In this document: piece after piece, positions 41,488-50,504 of the stretch
Numbering within the stretch: position 1 is the stretch's first letter
Layout: each line of letters begins with the position of its first letter
DNA from: Chryseobacterium cupriresistens
GTDB taxonomy: Bacteria; Bacteroidota; Bacteroidia; Flavobacteriales; Weeksellaceae
DNA length: 64,000 bases
Direction of reading: 5' to 3'
Assembly: GCF_046614675.1 (NCBI RefSeq)
Contig: NZ_JBKKJT010000001.1
Coordinates: 806,001-870,000 of the forward strand
Notes under the pieces: generated by a model
What the model was told of the DNA's origin: nothing
The model's input: the letters and a program-made list of their open reading frames with translations, nothing else
The model's database searches: none
Translations under genes and position numbers: made by a program

Positions 41488-42183
41488 TTATTTTATTATT
41501 ATTCCTGTTAAGACAGCCAGTCCAAAACTCAGCAGTGTACCAATTAATACATACTCCGTAAGTTTTCTCTGTTTTGCCTGTGCAAGGTCGCTGAACCTGA
41601 AAACAGATTTGGCAGCTACCATGAAACCTACGCCTTCCCAATGATTCACCATAATAAAAGTGAAAACCAGCAGACGTTCTAAAATTCCGATATATTTTCC
41701 GGCACTTGATAAAGATTCGGTTTGAATAGTGTTGGGGCCATCCGGAGCAGGTGTCCAGGATGACAATAAGGTTTTGATAAAAATAGAAGCAGGTGTTGTC
41801 AGAAACAGCGCCGCCATAATTACCTTCAAAAATTCCTGATTTTGTACGAAGCCAAAACTGAATTCCTGGAAATAAAAAGAAACTCCGGCAATCACTGAAA
41901 CATGCAGCAGCTGATCAATGAAAAACCATCTTTTCTTAGTCTTTACATTTTGAAATATAAGTTTGGAAGCATCAATCATAAAGTGAGTAATTCCCACCAA
42001 TACAGCGACCCACCAAAGCTGAAGATCCCAAAGGAAAACAAGGCTTAAAATAGTGTGAATCAGAATATGAAGGTATAAAAACTTACTTTTCAGTTTATGG
42101 TTCTCCTTATCTGCAACCCATGAATTTGGCTGAAGTATAAAATCTCCGAGTAAATGTGCCAATATGAGTTTGATGAAGATCAT
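41488..42183 (-). CDS. DUF3307 membrane protein
   Basis: A 231-residue protein with an N-terminal DUF3307 domain: LAHLLGDFILQPNSWVADKENHK (split) with conserved aspartate and glutamine, then HILIHTILSLVFLW and GITHFMIDASKL, followed by a C-terminal region with TM helices near 160-180 and 210-228. The family is unknown but repeatedly sits beside SatD. It begins two bases after the satD stop, so the two form a compact operon. Confidence 0.82.
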   Translation of the reverse strand: MIFIKLILAHLLGDFILQPNSWVADKENHKLKSKFLYLHILIHTILSLVFLWDLQLWWVAVLVGITHFMIDASKLIFQNVKTKKRWFFIDQLLHVSVIAGVSFYFQEFSFGFVQNQEFLKVIMAALFLTTPASIFIKTLLSSWTPAPDGPNTIQTESLSSAGKYIGILERLLVFTFIMVNHWEGVGFMVAAKSVFRFSDLAQAKQRKLTEYVLIGTLLSFGLAVLTGIIIK

Positions 42184-42185
42184 GC

Positions 42186-42791
42186 CTATAATTCTGAGAT
42201 TTTCTTTCTGAAATACTGATTGGTTTCCACGATGAGCTCATAGTTGGCTCGTTTCAGTCTCTGGCTTACCGAAGACTGTGAAATAGCAAATCTCTTAGCA
42301 AGATCTTCCTGAGTGATATCCTGATTCATAATCATCTCATGAATGATCTCTGCCGTAGCCATTGTCCAGTTATCAAAATCCTTGGACGACCATTTCAACA
42401 GGATATTAAGATCTCTGTCCACCGGATCACTTGATGTTTTGATGGCAACAGTATGCCCGTCACTTTTAAGGTCATTAAGCAGTCTCCCGGAATTGACATA
42501 GGCTGTACCATTGGATTCAGTGATTTTCTCAGAAGAAAAACTTTCCTCACCAATACCTATGGCCATCCTTACATCTAAATTTTCAACACTTTTAATAAGA
42601 GATTTTATGGCTAGAAAACGCCAGAAAACGTCATCAATTCTGCATTTGAACTGGAACTCATCTCCTCTGTAGATTTCCCATGTGTGAGGAGCGCTTCCCC
42701 ATTTTTCGAGAAGATGTTTAAGCCTGGTAATCCAAACTTCAGTGTCCGCATGCTGTGAATTTATAATATCACCGGTAATGACCGCTATCAT
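42186..42791 (-). CDS. satD: SatD family protein with C-terminal winged-helix
   Basis: A 201-residue protein. The start MIAVITGDIINSQ and IYRGDEFQFK fit SatD, and the C-terminal ~60 residues contain a MarR/Sigma-70-like helix-turn-helix: ITQEDLAKRFAISQSSVSQRLKRAN. SatD was named in the streptococcal sat operon of acid tolerance. The HTH suggests DNA binding and self-control through the tandem palindromes just upstream. The -7 box TATATTTG (42796-42803) ends only five bases from the ATG, so translation may begin on an almost leaderless mRNA. It is a DUF3307 partner; the pair's function is unknown. Confidence 0.82.
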   Translation of the reverse strand: MIAVITGDIINSQHADTEVWITRLKHLLEKWGSAPHTWEIYRGDEFQFKCRIDDVFWRFLAIKSLIKSVENLDVRMAIGIGEESFSSEKITESNGTAYVNSGRLLNDLKSDGHTVAIKTSSDPVDRDLNILLKWSSKDFDNWTMATAEIIHEMIMNQDITQEDLAKRFAISQSSVSQRLKRANYELIVETNQYFRKKISEL

Positions 42792-42795
42792 ACTG

Positions 42796-42848
42796 CAAAT
42801 ATAAGCATAATTACTTATATATAAAAAATATAAGCAGAAACACTTATA
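42796..42848. promoter_or_regulatory. satD promoter with two palindromic operators
   Basis: TATAAG-N8-CTTATA occurs at 42800-42819 and again at 42829-42848, 29 bases apart. The first overlaps the minus-strand -7 box (42796-42803), so binding would block transcription. A repressor with the helix-turn-helix of SatD is the simple candidate. Confidence 0.6.
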
Positions 42849-43009
42849 GATATTGATTATTAGTGAATCAGCTTATATCAATGATATAGTAAACATAAGG
42901 TTTTTAAGGCTTTATATAAAACTACTGAATAGCAAAACAGCAAAAAAATGTTCAATCTTTTATTATGGTGTCGACTTTAACTCTACTTTTTATACTTTTT
43001 TTATAGTAA

Positions 43010-43122
43010 GAAGCTGTTCCTGCTATCCGCTCATACTCCTCGCGCCTATCTATTCCAACTCCTTAACCCTACAACTCTCACACTTCTACTCCGGGGTAAC
43101 CGCTGCTATCAGGGCTAGGACA
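43010..43122. repeat. Dispersed Flavobacteriia-type repeat relic
   Basis: The stretch begins AAGCTGTTCCTGCTATCCGC and ends GCTGCTATCAGGGCTAGG; these two edges resemble a repeat element I recall as common between genes in Flavobacteriia. The middle is not palindromic here, so it looks like an old or divergent copy. No gene is present; the surrounding gene-free region is about 450 bases. Confidence 0.5.
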
Positions 43123-43172
43123 GTCATTGTGGGTAAAGCAAAGCAATCTTTTAAATTACACAATATAAAAAT

Positions 43173-43205
43173 AAACCTAACAGGTTTTTAAAACCTGTTA
43201 GGTTT
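43173..43205. terminator. Near-perfect palindrome, terminator of the T9SS endonuclease gene
   Basis: AAACCTAACAGGTTTT and its complement meet around one base (33 bases in all) at 43173-43205, downstream of the minus-strand endonuclease gene. Confidence 0.75.
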
Positions 43206-43245
43206 GGCTTGTCACAAAAATTATAGTATTCAAATTTGATTTTAT

Positions 43246-45159
43246 TTACCTTTTAATAAACTGATGTACCTTTTCATCAAGCTTCAGGAAATAAGTTCCC
43301 GTTGGAATCCCTTGTACAGAAATATCTTTTTTATACCTGAAAGGATCTTTTTCAGTATAAATCACTTTTCCCGAAAGATCTATGATTTGGGCTGTCTTTA
43401 TATGGGTAACTTCTCCGTTCACATACAGATAATCATAAACAGGATTCGGATATATTGTAAACTCATTATTAACAGTCATCAATTCCGCTGTAGACAATGT
43501 GCCTCCCAGATTCTGACAGTAATTGGACGGATAAGAATCCCATTCACTGCTAGTAAAAGTATTATTGGGTTGATTGATGGTGTTTTTTCTGTATAAAGAT
43601 ACGTTCCCGTTATTATTGGTCGTGTATTTTACCCCGATAGCATCCACTGTAACCGTTTTATTATACGCAAGTTCCACATAATTTCCTCCCGCAAACATCA
43701 TCGGATCAGAAGCAGTTACAAATCTTGCCTCGTCAAGAGTATAGCATGATAAAGTGCCTTTCGGATTCAGGATAACAAAAGTTTCGTTGTTTCCTACCTT
43801 GCCTTCCAATTCGTATGTGTCACCATTATAGAAATCTCCTGATATATTATTTTTAAACTGAATATTAATTCTGTAATTATTTAAATTAACCTCATGTCCT
43901 GTTTTATTGACAATTTCCAGCGCATTATTTTTCACAGATTCCGTATTTGTTCCGGATATATATTTGGTAATGATAAGATCCGGGGCATAGGAATCCGAAG
44001 CAATTGTTGAGGCTGTTACCATATTACTGAATGGAGATTCCAGGTATGCTTTATCAAAGGCTTTCACCGTAAAAGTATAGGTGGTTGACGGGCTCAGGTG
44101 ATCGATGCTGATGGAAGTCCCTTTTGTAGTGGCAACAGGCGTTACAGATCCATTCATATAAATCCTGTATCCTAAAATATCCGCATCAGGAGAAGCCGTC
44201 CAGCTCAGATTCACAAAATAAGCATTCTGCTGGGTTGAAACCAGTGATCCGGGAGCCGCAGGAGCAATAGTATCAGGTGTTTCGGACCAGATCATATCAA
44301 TCCACTCAGGATGATCAATAAATGGGTTTCTGTTTTTTTGTATAGTATAAACAGCATTGTTCCGGTCAATTTCTCTTTGCGAAACCGGATCTGCCGTATT
44401 CCACTGTTTCAGCATGGCAATATAGGCAAGATCAACTGCTCTTTCTTCCGTTCCGTCCAACGGACATTGGTCTGTAGCAGGAGTAAGATTGGCAGATGTG
44501 GTATAAGCGGTATTGAATGAACCTAACTTTCCTTCATAGCGTACTGCAAAGTATAACAATGACCTTGCAATATCACCTTTGAATTCATTAATAGGTTCAT
44601 ACACTCTTCCAGTATAAGGGTAATTGGGAATCGCTGCATTAGATATTCTCGAAGTGTTGGAAAAAATATAATGATTGGTATTATTTCCTGTTCCATATGG
44701 ATAATTGCTTCTTCGCTGGTTGATCCATCCATCAACAGGAATTATAAAATTCAGATCCGAATACATAGGATAATCACTGATAGATGAGCTTGTACTGAAT
44801 GTACTCTGCGGCATCATATGTTCCCGGTTGTACCCCAAACCTTCCGCACCAACACCTGCTACCAACTGATCTGTAGTATATTCATAAGAATCCGGCCCAG
44901 ACGGAATTTCAGAATAGATATCCAGCAGATACTGAGTATTGGAAGCATCATGATCATAATATTTATCCAGATCAGTCTGGGCATATAACACTTTAAGATC
45001 GTCATAATGCCAGTTGATCATTTTTTCTGAAATAATATCGTGGATCTTTGATTTCAGGGCATATCCCGTCAGTCCGGCTGTTCCATCATAATACCCCGCA
45101 GGTGCCTGCGCAGCACTATAAGAAGAAATCAAAAGGATTGGAAGTAGAATTTTTTTCAT
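43246..45159 (-). CDS. Secreted endonuclease I family protein with fibronectin III, lamin-tail-like and T9SS sorting domains
   Basis: A 637-residue exported protein: signal peptide (1-17, SAAQ), then endonuclease I with YNREHMMPQSTF (catalytic His114) and SDLNFIIPVDGWINQRRSNYP (split). A fibronectin type III domain spans ~298-385 (AAPGSLVST, LSWTASPDADILGYRIY), followed by a lamin-tail-like beta domain (~390-530) and a C-terminal T9SS type A tail (residues ~555-637; EFTIYPNPVYDYLYVNG and GTYFLKL). It is likely an extracellular nuclease used for nutrient or DNA breakdown. Confidence 0.85.
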   Translation of the reverse strand: MKKILLPILLISSYSAAQAPAGYYDGTAGLTGYALKSKIHDIISEKMINWHYDDLKVLYAQTDLDKYYDHDASNTQYLLDIYSEIPSGPDSYEYTTDQLVAGVGAEGLGYNREHMMPQSTFSTSSSISDYPMYSDLNFIIPVDGWINQRRSNYPYGTGNNTNHYIFSNTSRISNAAIPNYPYTGRVYEPINEFKGDIARSLLYFAVRYEGKLGSFNTAYTTSANLTPATDQCPLDGTEERAVDLAYIAMLKQWNTADPVSQREIDRNNAVYTIQKNRNPFIDHPEWIDMIWSETPDTIAPAAPGSLVSTQQNAYFVNLSWTASPDADILGYRIYMNGSVTPVATTKGTSISIDHLSPSTTYTFTVKAFDKAYLESPFSNMVTASTIASDSYAPDLIITKYISGTNTESVKNNALEIVNKTGHEVNLNNYRINIQFKNNISGDFYNGDTYELEGKVGNNETFVILNPKGTLSCYTLDEARFVTASDPMMFAGGNYVELAYNKTVTVDAIGVKYTTNNNGNVSLYRKNTINQPNNTFTSSEWDSYPSNYCQNLGGTLSTAELMTVNNEFTIYPNPVYDYLYVNGEVTHIKTAQIIDLSGKVIYTEKDPFRYKKDISVQGIPTGTYFLKLDEKVHQFIKR

Positions 45160-45351
45160 GCCTTAAAAATTGGGAAACTAAAAATAGTGAAATAAAAAAC
45201 GAATATGCCAGAATATTTTATTAAGAAAGTATTAATTCTCAAAATATAAAAAATTGAAAATTAGATGTATTGGTCGTTAATAATGCTGGGAAAATAATTT
45301 TTCTTTAGCATTCCATCAATTTGGTTATCTTTGGGAACTAACTATTATTAT

Positions 45352-46491
45352 ATGAATACTGAGACTATTGACAACATCAAAATGATAGCGGAGACGGCTA
45401 GAGAATTTGCAGAAAAGAACATCAGACCGAATATTATGGAATGGGATGAAAGCCAAACATTTCCAAAAGACTTATTCCACCAGTTGGGTGAGATGGGTTT
45501 TATGGGAATTGTAGTTCCTGAACAATATGGAGGTTCCGGCTTAGGCTATCATGAGTATGTTACTATTCTGGACGAAATTTCTCAGGTTGACCCATCTATT
45601 GGTCTTTCTGTAGCAGCACACAACTCACTTTGCACCAACCATATTTATGAATTTGGAAATGAAGAACAAAGACACAAATGGCTTCCTCAGCTGGCTTCCG
45701 GAAAAGTAATCGGAGCTTGGGGACTTACAGAGCACAACACAGGTTCTGATTCAGGAGGTATGTCTACAACTGCTGTAAAAGATGGTGATGAGTGGATCAT
45801 CAACGGAGCTAAAAACTTTATCACCCACGCTATTTCAGGTGATATTGCCGTAGTAATGACGAGAACAGGTGAAAAAGGAGCTAAAAATAATTCTACAGCC
45901 TTTGTTTTGGAAAAAGGAATGCCTGGTTTTACTTCCGGAAAAAAAGAAAATAAATTAGGGATGCGTGCTTCTGAAACAGCAGAATTAATTTTTGATAATG
46001 TACGCGTACCGGATTCTCACCGTTTAGGTGAAGTTGGAGAAGGTTTCAAGCAGGCTATGAAAGTGTTGGATGGCGGTAGAATTTCTATTGCTGCATTAAG
46101 CTTAGGGACTGCAAGAGGAGCTTATAAAGCAGCTTTGAAATATGCAAAAGAAAGACATCAATTCGGAAAACCTATTGCAGATTTCCAGGCAATCAACTTT
46201 ATGCTGGCAGATATGGCAACAGAAATTGATGCTGCTGAACTTCTTATCCAGAGAGCATCTACTCTTAAGAATGCAAAACAAAAAATGACAAAAGAAGGAG
46301 CTATGGCTAAACTATATGCTTCTGAAGCTTGTGTAAGAATCTCAAACAATGCAGTTCAGATCTTCGGAGGATATGGTTATACGAAAGATTTCCCTGCTGA
46401 AAAGTTTTATAGAGATTCCAAACTTTGTACTATTGGAGAAGGAACGTCTGAGATCCAGAGACTTGTCATTGGAAGAGATATTACAAAATAA
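45352..46491 (+). CDS. Acyl-CoA dehydrogenase
   Basis: Oxidises acyl-CoA to enoyl-CoA with FAD; 379 residues from the ATG at 45352. Upstream codons extend to a TTG at 45331, but the promoter -7 box TATCTTTG lies at 45326-45333, so they cannot be transcribed usefully. Motifs: WGLTEHNTGSDSGGM, RMRASETAEL-type (NKLGMRASETAELIFDNV), and the catalytic acid in QIFGGYGYTKDFPAEKFYRDSK and IGEGTSEIQRLVI. It resembles short/branched-chain acyl-CoA dehydrogenases. The next gene is 24 bases downstream. Confidence 0.93.
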   Translation: MNTETIDNIKMIAETAREFAEKNIRPNIMEWDESQTFPKDLFHQLGEMGFMGIVVPEQYGGSGLGYHEYVTILDEISQVDPSIGLSVAAHNSLCTNHIYEFGNEEQRHKWLPQLASGKVIGAWGLTEHNTGSDSGGMSTTAVKDGDEWIINGAKNFITHAISGDIAVVMTRTGEKGAKNNSTAFVLEKGMPGFTSGKKENKLGMRASETAELIFDNVRVPDSHRLGEVGEGFKQAMKVLDGGRISIAALSLGTARGAYKAALKYAKERHQFGKPIADFQAINFMLADMATEIDAAELLIQRASTLKNAKQKMTKEGAMAKLYASEACVRISNNAVQIFGGYGYTKDFPAEKFYRDSKLCTIGEGTSEIQRLVIGRDITK

Positions 46492-46514
46492 TTTTAAAAA
46501 TAACACCGATACAA

Positions 46515-47012
46515 ATGATTAAACAGGCACTTTTAGGTGAATTTCTGCATGAAGCTGAAAACACCAGAAAAATCTTACAGGCAATCCCCGACAGCGCACT
46601 GGATTGGAAACCGTCCGAAAAAAACTGGACAACCGGTCAGCTTGCTTCTCACATTGCTGAAGTATACAACTGGTATGAATCCACTTTCAATCAGGACGTT
46701 TTCGATATGGGAACTTACAGGTATGACAAAGGAGATATTTCCAAAGCAGAAAATATTCTTGCAAAATTTGAGGAGAATGTTGCCAACGCACAGAAAGCTC
46801 TTGAAAACTCTGATGAAAATACCTATTTCAACGAGTGGAAAATGGAAATGAACGGAAATGTACTTTTCCCTCCTATGCCAAAGGTTCAGGTGATAAGAGC
46901 TTTTCTTTATAATCATTTGTACCATCACAGAGGTGAGCTGGTTGTTTATTTAAGATCAACCGGAAACAAAGTTCCTGGACTTTACGGACCTACTGCTGAT
47001 GATAAAATGTAG
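46515..47012 (+). CDS. DinB family protein
   Basis: A 165-residue four-helix DinB-fold protein. The pattern matches: LGEFLHEAENTRKILQAIPDSALDWKPSEKNWTTGQLASHIAEVYNWYE (split) and YNHLYHHRGELVVYLRSTGNKVPGLYGP at the end, where the histidines are candidate metal ligands. Such proteins act as thiol or damage-related transferases; the substrate is unknown. It follows the acyl-CoA dehydrogenase gene by 24 bases. A hairpin terminator follows. Confidence 0.85.
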   Translation: MIKQALLGEFLHEAENTRKILQAIPDSALDWKPSEKNWTTGQLASHIAEVYNWYESTFNQDVFDMGTYRYDKGDISKAENILAKFEENVANAQKALENSDENTYFNEWKMEMNGNVLFPPMPKVQVIRAFLYNHLYHHRGELVVYLRSTGNKVPGLYGPTADDKM

Positions 47013-47036
47013 TTAAACATTGCATCAATATAATAG

Positions 47037-47061
47037 AAGCTGTTTCATTTTGAAACAGCTT
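47037..47061 (+). terminator. Terminator after the DinB-family gene
   Basis: AAGCTGTTTCA (47037-47047) and TGAAACAGCTT (47051-47061) with a T run. Confidence 0.85.
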
Positions 47062-47384
47062 TTTTTGTAGGGAGAACACAGAGCGGCACAATAGTATTCA
47101 TTAAATGTAATTTATTAAAATTTATTCATGAATAATTGAATTATTAATAAAATTTTTGTCTCAATTTAATAAATTAACAAATAAAAAATCGATATGTTAT
47201 TTTTTTAAAATTAAAATTCATTTTACAACTTTTATTTTTCTTTTATTAATGAGCATTTTCCATTATATACAATGTATTACATAATATATTATATACAAAG
47301 TCTAAATATTCCTTAAAAAATTTTGTTTTTCGTAATAAATTTTTTATTAGATTTGACATTCCACAATCAAATTTAATATTTAAT
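47062..47384. other. Long AT-rich leader before the first metalloprotease gene
   Basis: A 323-base gene-free stretch, very AT-rich with T and A runs and without a convincing TAnnTTTG box or hairpin. It may include a promoter and an extended 5' untranslated region. Confidence 0.4.
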
Positions 47385-50315
47385 ATGAAAAAACAATTAA
47401 CGCTGATTGGAATGCTCCTTATTTCGGGTATTTCTTTCGCACAGACTGACCGTCTTTGGTCTGAAGGTTCAAAAAGAACTTCATCAGAGATCTTTGAAAA
47501 CAAAACCAGTATCAGCAATCCAAAGGTTTACAACCTGGATATCAACGGATTGAAAAACATTCTGGCAAAAGCTCCCAAAAGGCTGGCTGCAGGCGAAAAA
47601 TCTGAAATCATTATTTCTTTTCCAAATTCTGAAGGCAGAATGGAAAATTTTAAAGTGAGGGAGAATTCCAATTTTGCCCCTGAGCTGGCAGCCAAATATC
47701 CGGACATCAAATCCTATGTGGGACAAGGTCTGGATGATCCTAATTCCACAGTCTATTTCAGTGTTTCTCCGCTAGGACTGTCCTCCATGGAAATTTATGG
47801 TGATAAATCGGCCGTTTTCATCGAGCCTTACACCAAAGATCTTTCTTCGTATGTAGTATACAGAAAATCTGACAAAAAAGATGATCTCAACAAGTTTGAA
47901 TGTACAGTGGTAGATGCCGCACAGAAAGGAGTTTCCAATTCTTCTCTTGCTGCAAGACCTAATGCTGATGATGCCAAACTGAGAACATTCAGACTGGCAC
48001 TGTCCTGCACAGGTGAATACACCACGTATTTCGGAGGAACAAAAGCTCAGGCTTTAGCAGCGATGAATACTACAATGACCCGTGTAAACGGTGTATTTGA
48101 AAAAGATTTCGCAGCGAGAATGGTTCTTATCGCCAACAATGACGCTGTCATCTACACCAATGCATCTACAGACCCTTATTCCGCAGCTTCAGGAATGAGC
48201 AACTGGAATTCCCAGCTGCAAAGCACTTTAACGTCTGTAATTGGAGAAGCTAATTATGACATCGGTCACTTGTTCGGAGCTTCCGGAGGTGGAGGAAATG
48301 CAGGCTGTATCGGCTGTATCTGTACAAACGGATCAAAAGGAAGCGGATATACCTCTCCGGCAGATGCTATTCCTTCGGGAGACAATTTTGATATCGACTA
48401 CGTAGCTCATGAAATGGGACACCAGTTCGGTGGAAACCACACCTTCTCCATGAACAATGAAGGTACAGGTGCCAATATGGAGCCAGGATCAGGATCAACA
48501 ATCATGGGTTATGCAGGAATTACCAGCCAGGATATTCAACCGCATTCTGACGCATTTTTCCATGCAATAAGCATCCAGCAGATCACCAATAATATTAAAG
48601 CTAAAACCTGCTCTGTTAATACCAACACCGGAAATGCAATTCCTACAGCTAATGCAGGATTAGATTATACCATTCCAAAAGGAACTCCGTTTGTTCTTAC
48701 AGGTACAGGAACAGATGCTGACGGAGATTCTTTAACCTATATCTGGGAACAAATGGACAACGCTTCTTCTTCCCAGACAGGAGCAAGTTCCGCTGCAAGT
48801 GCTACAAAAGCTTCAGGACCTAACTTCAGATCATGGACTCCTACTACTGCACCGGTAAGATATTTCCCAAGAATGGCTTCTGTTTTAGCAGGTGCCACCA
48901 CTACCGCAGGTTCTGAAATCACAGTTGAGGCTCTTTCTTCAGTTGCCAGAACATTAAACTTCAGATTTACTGTTCGTGATAACAAAGCAGGAGGTTCAGG
49001 AAATAATTCCGATGATGCTGTTATCACTGTTAACGGAACTGCCGGACCATTCAATATCACTTCACAGAACTCTGCAACAACATACGCCGGAGGAAGTTCT
49101 CAGACAGTAACATGGAATGTGGCAGGAACTACAGCCAACGGTGTAAATGCTGCTAATGTGGATATCCTCTGGTCAACAGACAGTGGAAATACATGGACTA
49201 CTCTATTGGCAGGAACTCCGAATGATGGCTCACAGGCAGTGACCATTCCTAATGCCAATACAACGACAGGAAGAATTATGGTAAAAGGATCAAATCACAT
49301 TTTCTTTGATGTTAACAATGCTAACATCTCTGTAAATGCAGGTTCCGGAACTCCTGACACGGTTGCTCCTACAGCTCCTACCCTTGCTGCTTCAGGAACT
49401 ACAGCTACAACCACTAACCTTTCATGGTCTGGAGCTACAGATAATGTTGGTGTTACCGGATACGATGTATACCAGGGAGCTTCATTAATTGGTTCTACGG
49501 CTTCTACTACATATACTGTAACAGGACTTACACCGGCAACTACGTATTCTTTCTCTGTGAAAGCAAAAGATGCGGCAGGAAATGCTTCTGTTTCCAGCAA
49601 CACCGTAAGTGTTACAACTCTTTCCGGAGGAACAGTTACTTATTGTTCTTCTTCGGCCTCAAATACAGCAGATGAGAGAATTGGAAATGTGACATTCGGA
49701 TCTATCAATAATACGTCTACAGGAACTGCAGGATACGAAAACTTCACTTCAGTTTCTACCAATGTTACAAGAGGAAGTGCTTATACAATTTCCATTACTC
49801 CGGTGTGGACTTCTACAAAATACAGCGAAGCCTACGCAGTTTATATTGATTATAACGGAGACGGAGACTTCACAGACAGCGGAGAGCTGGCATGGACAAA
49901 AGCAGGTTCTACAACCAGCCCTGTTACAGGATCTATTACAATTCCTGCTACTGCCACAGTTGGATCTACTAGAATGAGAGTAATGATGAAGTACAGCTCA
50001 ATTCCTACATCTTCATGTGAAGCATTCACTTACGGACAGGTGGAAGATTACACCCTTAATATTGTTTCTTCAGGAAAAGGAGATCTTCATAATACAAATG
50101 ATCTGATCACGGATGTGAAGCTTTATCCAAACCCTGTGAGAGATATACTATATATTTCCAATACAGCATCAGAAGATTATAAGATCTTCGATATGGGTGG
50201 AAAACTAATTGACTCAGGAAAACTTCAAAGGGGCTCTGTGAATGTAAGCAACCTTATCAAAGGAGCTTATATGATTCAAATTGGAGAATCTTCTAAGAGA
50301 TTTATTAAAAATTAG
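47385..50315 (+). CDS. Secreted reprolysin-like zinc metalloprotease with FN3, GEVED and T9SS sorting domains
   Basis: A 976-residue exported enzyme. Order: signal peptide (1-20, SFAQ), propeptide (~30-190), metzincin catalytic domain with HEMGHQFGGNH at His342-His352 (HExxHxxGxxH) and the Met-turn GSTIMGYAG near 370. Then come a PKD/FN3-like beta region (~415-640), FN3 repeats (~655-750), a GEVED domain (YCSSSASNTADERIGNV, VEDYTLN) and the T9SS tail with LYPNPVRDILYISN and KIFDMGGKLI. It resembles secreted gliding-bacterium proteases. It is paralogous to the next gene. Confidence 0.88.
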   Translation: MKKQLTLIGMLLISGISFAQTDRLWSEGSKRTSSEIFENKTSISNPKVYNLDINGLKNILAKAPKRLAAGEKSEIIISFPNSEGRMENFKVRENSNFAPELAAKYPDIKSYVGQGLDDPNSTVYFSVSPLGLSSMEIYGDKSAVFIEPYTKDLSSYVVYRKSDKKDDLNKFECTVVDAAQKGVSNSSLAARPNADDAKLRTFRLALSCTGEYTTYFGGTKAQALAAMNTTMTRVNGVFEKDFAARMVLIANNDAVIYTNASTDPYSAASGMSNWNSQLQSTLTSVIGEANYDIGHLFGASGGGGNAGCIGCICTNGSKGSGYTSPADAIPSGDNFDIDYVAHEMGHQFGGNHTFSMNNEGTGANMEPGSGSTIMGYAGITSQDIQPHSDAFFHAISIQQITNNIKAKTCSVNTNTGNAIPTANAGLDYTIPKGTPFVLTGTGTDADGDSLTYIWEQMDNASSSQTGASSAASATKASGPNFRSWTPTTAPVRYFPRMASVLAGATTTAGSEITVEALSSVARTLNFRFTVRDNKAGGSGNNSDDAVITVNGTAGPFNITSQNSATTYAGGSSQTVTWNVAGTTANGVNAANVDILWSTDSGNTWTTLLAGTPNDGSQAVTIPNANTTTGRIMVKGSNHIFFDVNNANISVNAGSGTPDTVAPTAPTLAASGTTATTTNLSWSGATDNVGVTGYDVYQGASLIGSTASTTYTVTGLTPATTYSFSVKAKDAAGNASVSSNTVSVTTLSGGTVTYCSSSASNTADERIGNVTFGSINNTSTGTAGYENFTSVSTNVTRGSAYTISITPVWTSTKYSEAYAVYIDYNGDGDFTDSGELAWTKAGSTTSPVTGSITIPATATVGSTRMRVMMKYSSIPTSSCEAFTYGQVEDYTLNIVSSGKGDLHNTNDLITDVKLYPNPVRDILYISNTASEDYKIFDMGGKLIDSGKLQRGSVNVSNLIKGAYMIQIGESSKRFIKN

Positions 50316-50348
50316 TAACGAATAGACTTTTTAAAATTAAACGATGTG

Positions 50349-50376
50349 AAAAACCGTTCTGCACAGAACGGTTTTT
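50349..50376 (+). terminator. Terminator of the first metalloprotease gene
   Basis: AAAAACCGTTCTG (50349-50361) and CAGAACGGTTTTT (50364-50376) with T-rich tail. Confidence 0.85.
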
Positions 50377-50504
50377 CTTTTTTTTAAATTTTATACCATC
50401 TCTCACTTTATCACCTTTTCGTATCGGTATATCCGATAAAAAATTCATATAAAGAATACATTTTCAGTAAGTTTTTTTAGTATTTTTGCCGAAAATACAT
50501 GTAA

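Noticed and set aside
43010..43122. tRNA or CRISPR-like unit
   Set aside because: No cloverleaf or spaced repeats; the ends match a dispersed repeat instead.
45331..45351. Acyl-CoA dehydrogenase start at a TTG
   Set aside because: The -7 promoter box overlaps it, so those codons would not be in the transcript.
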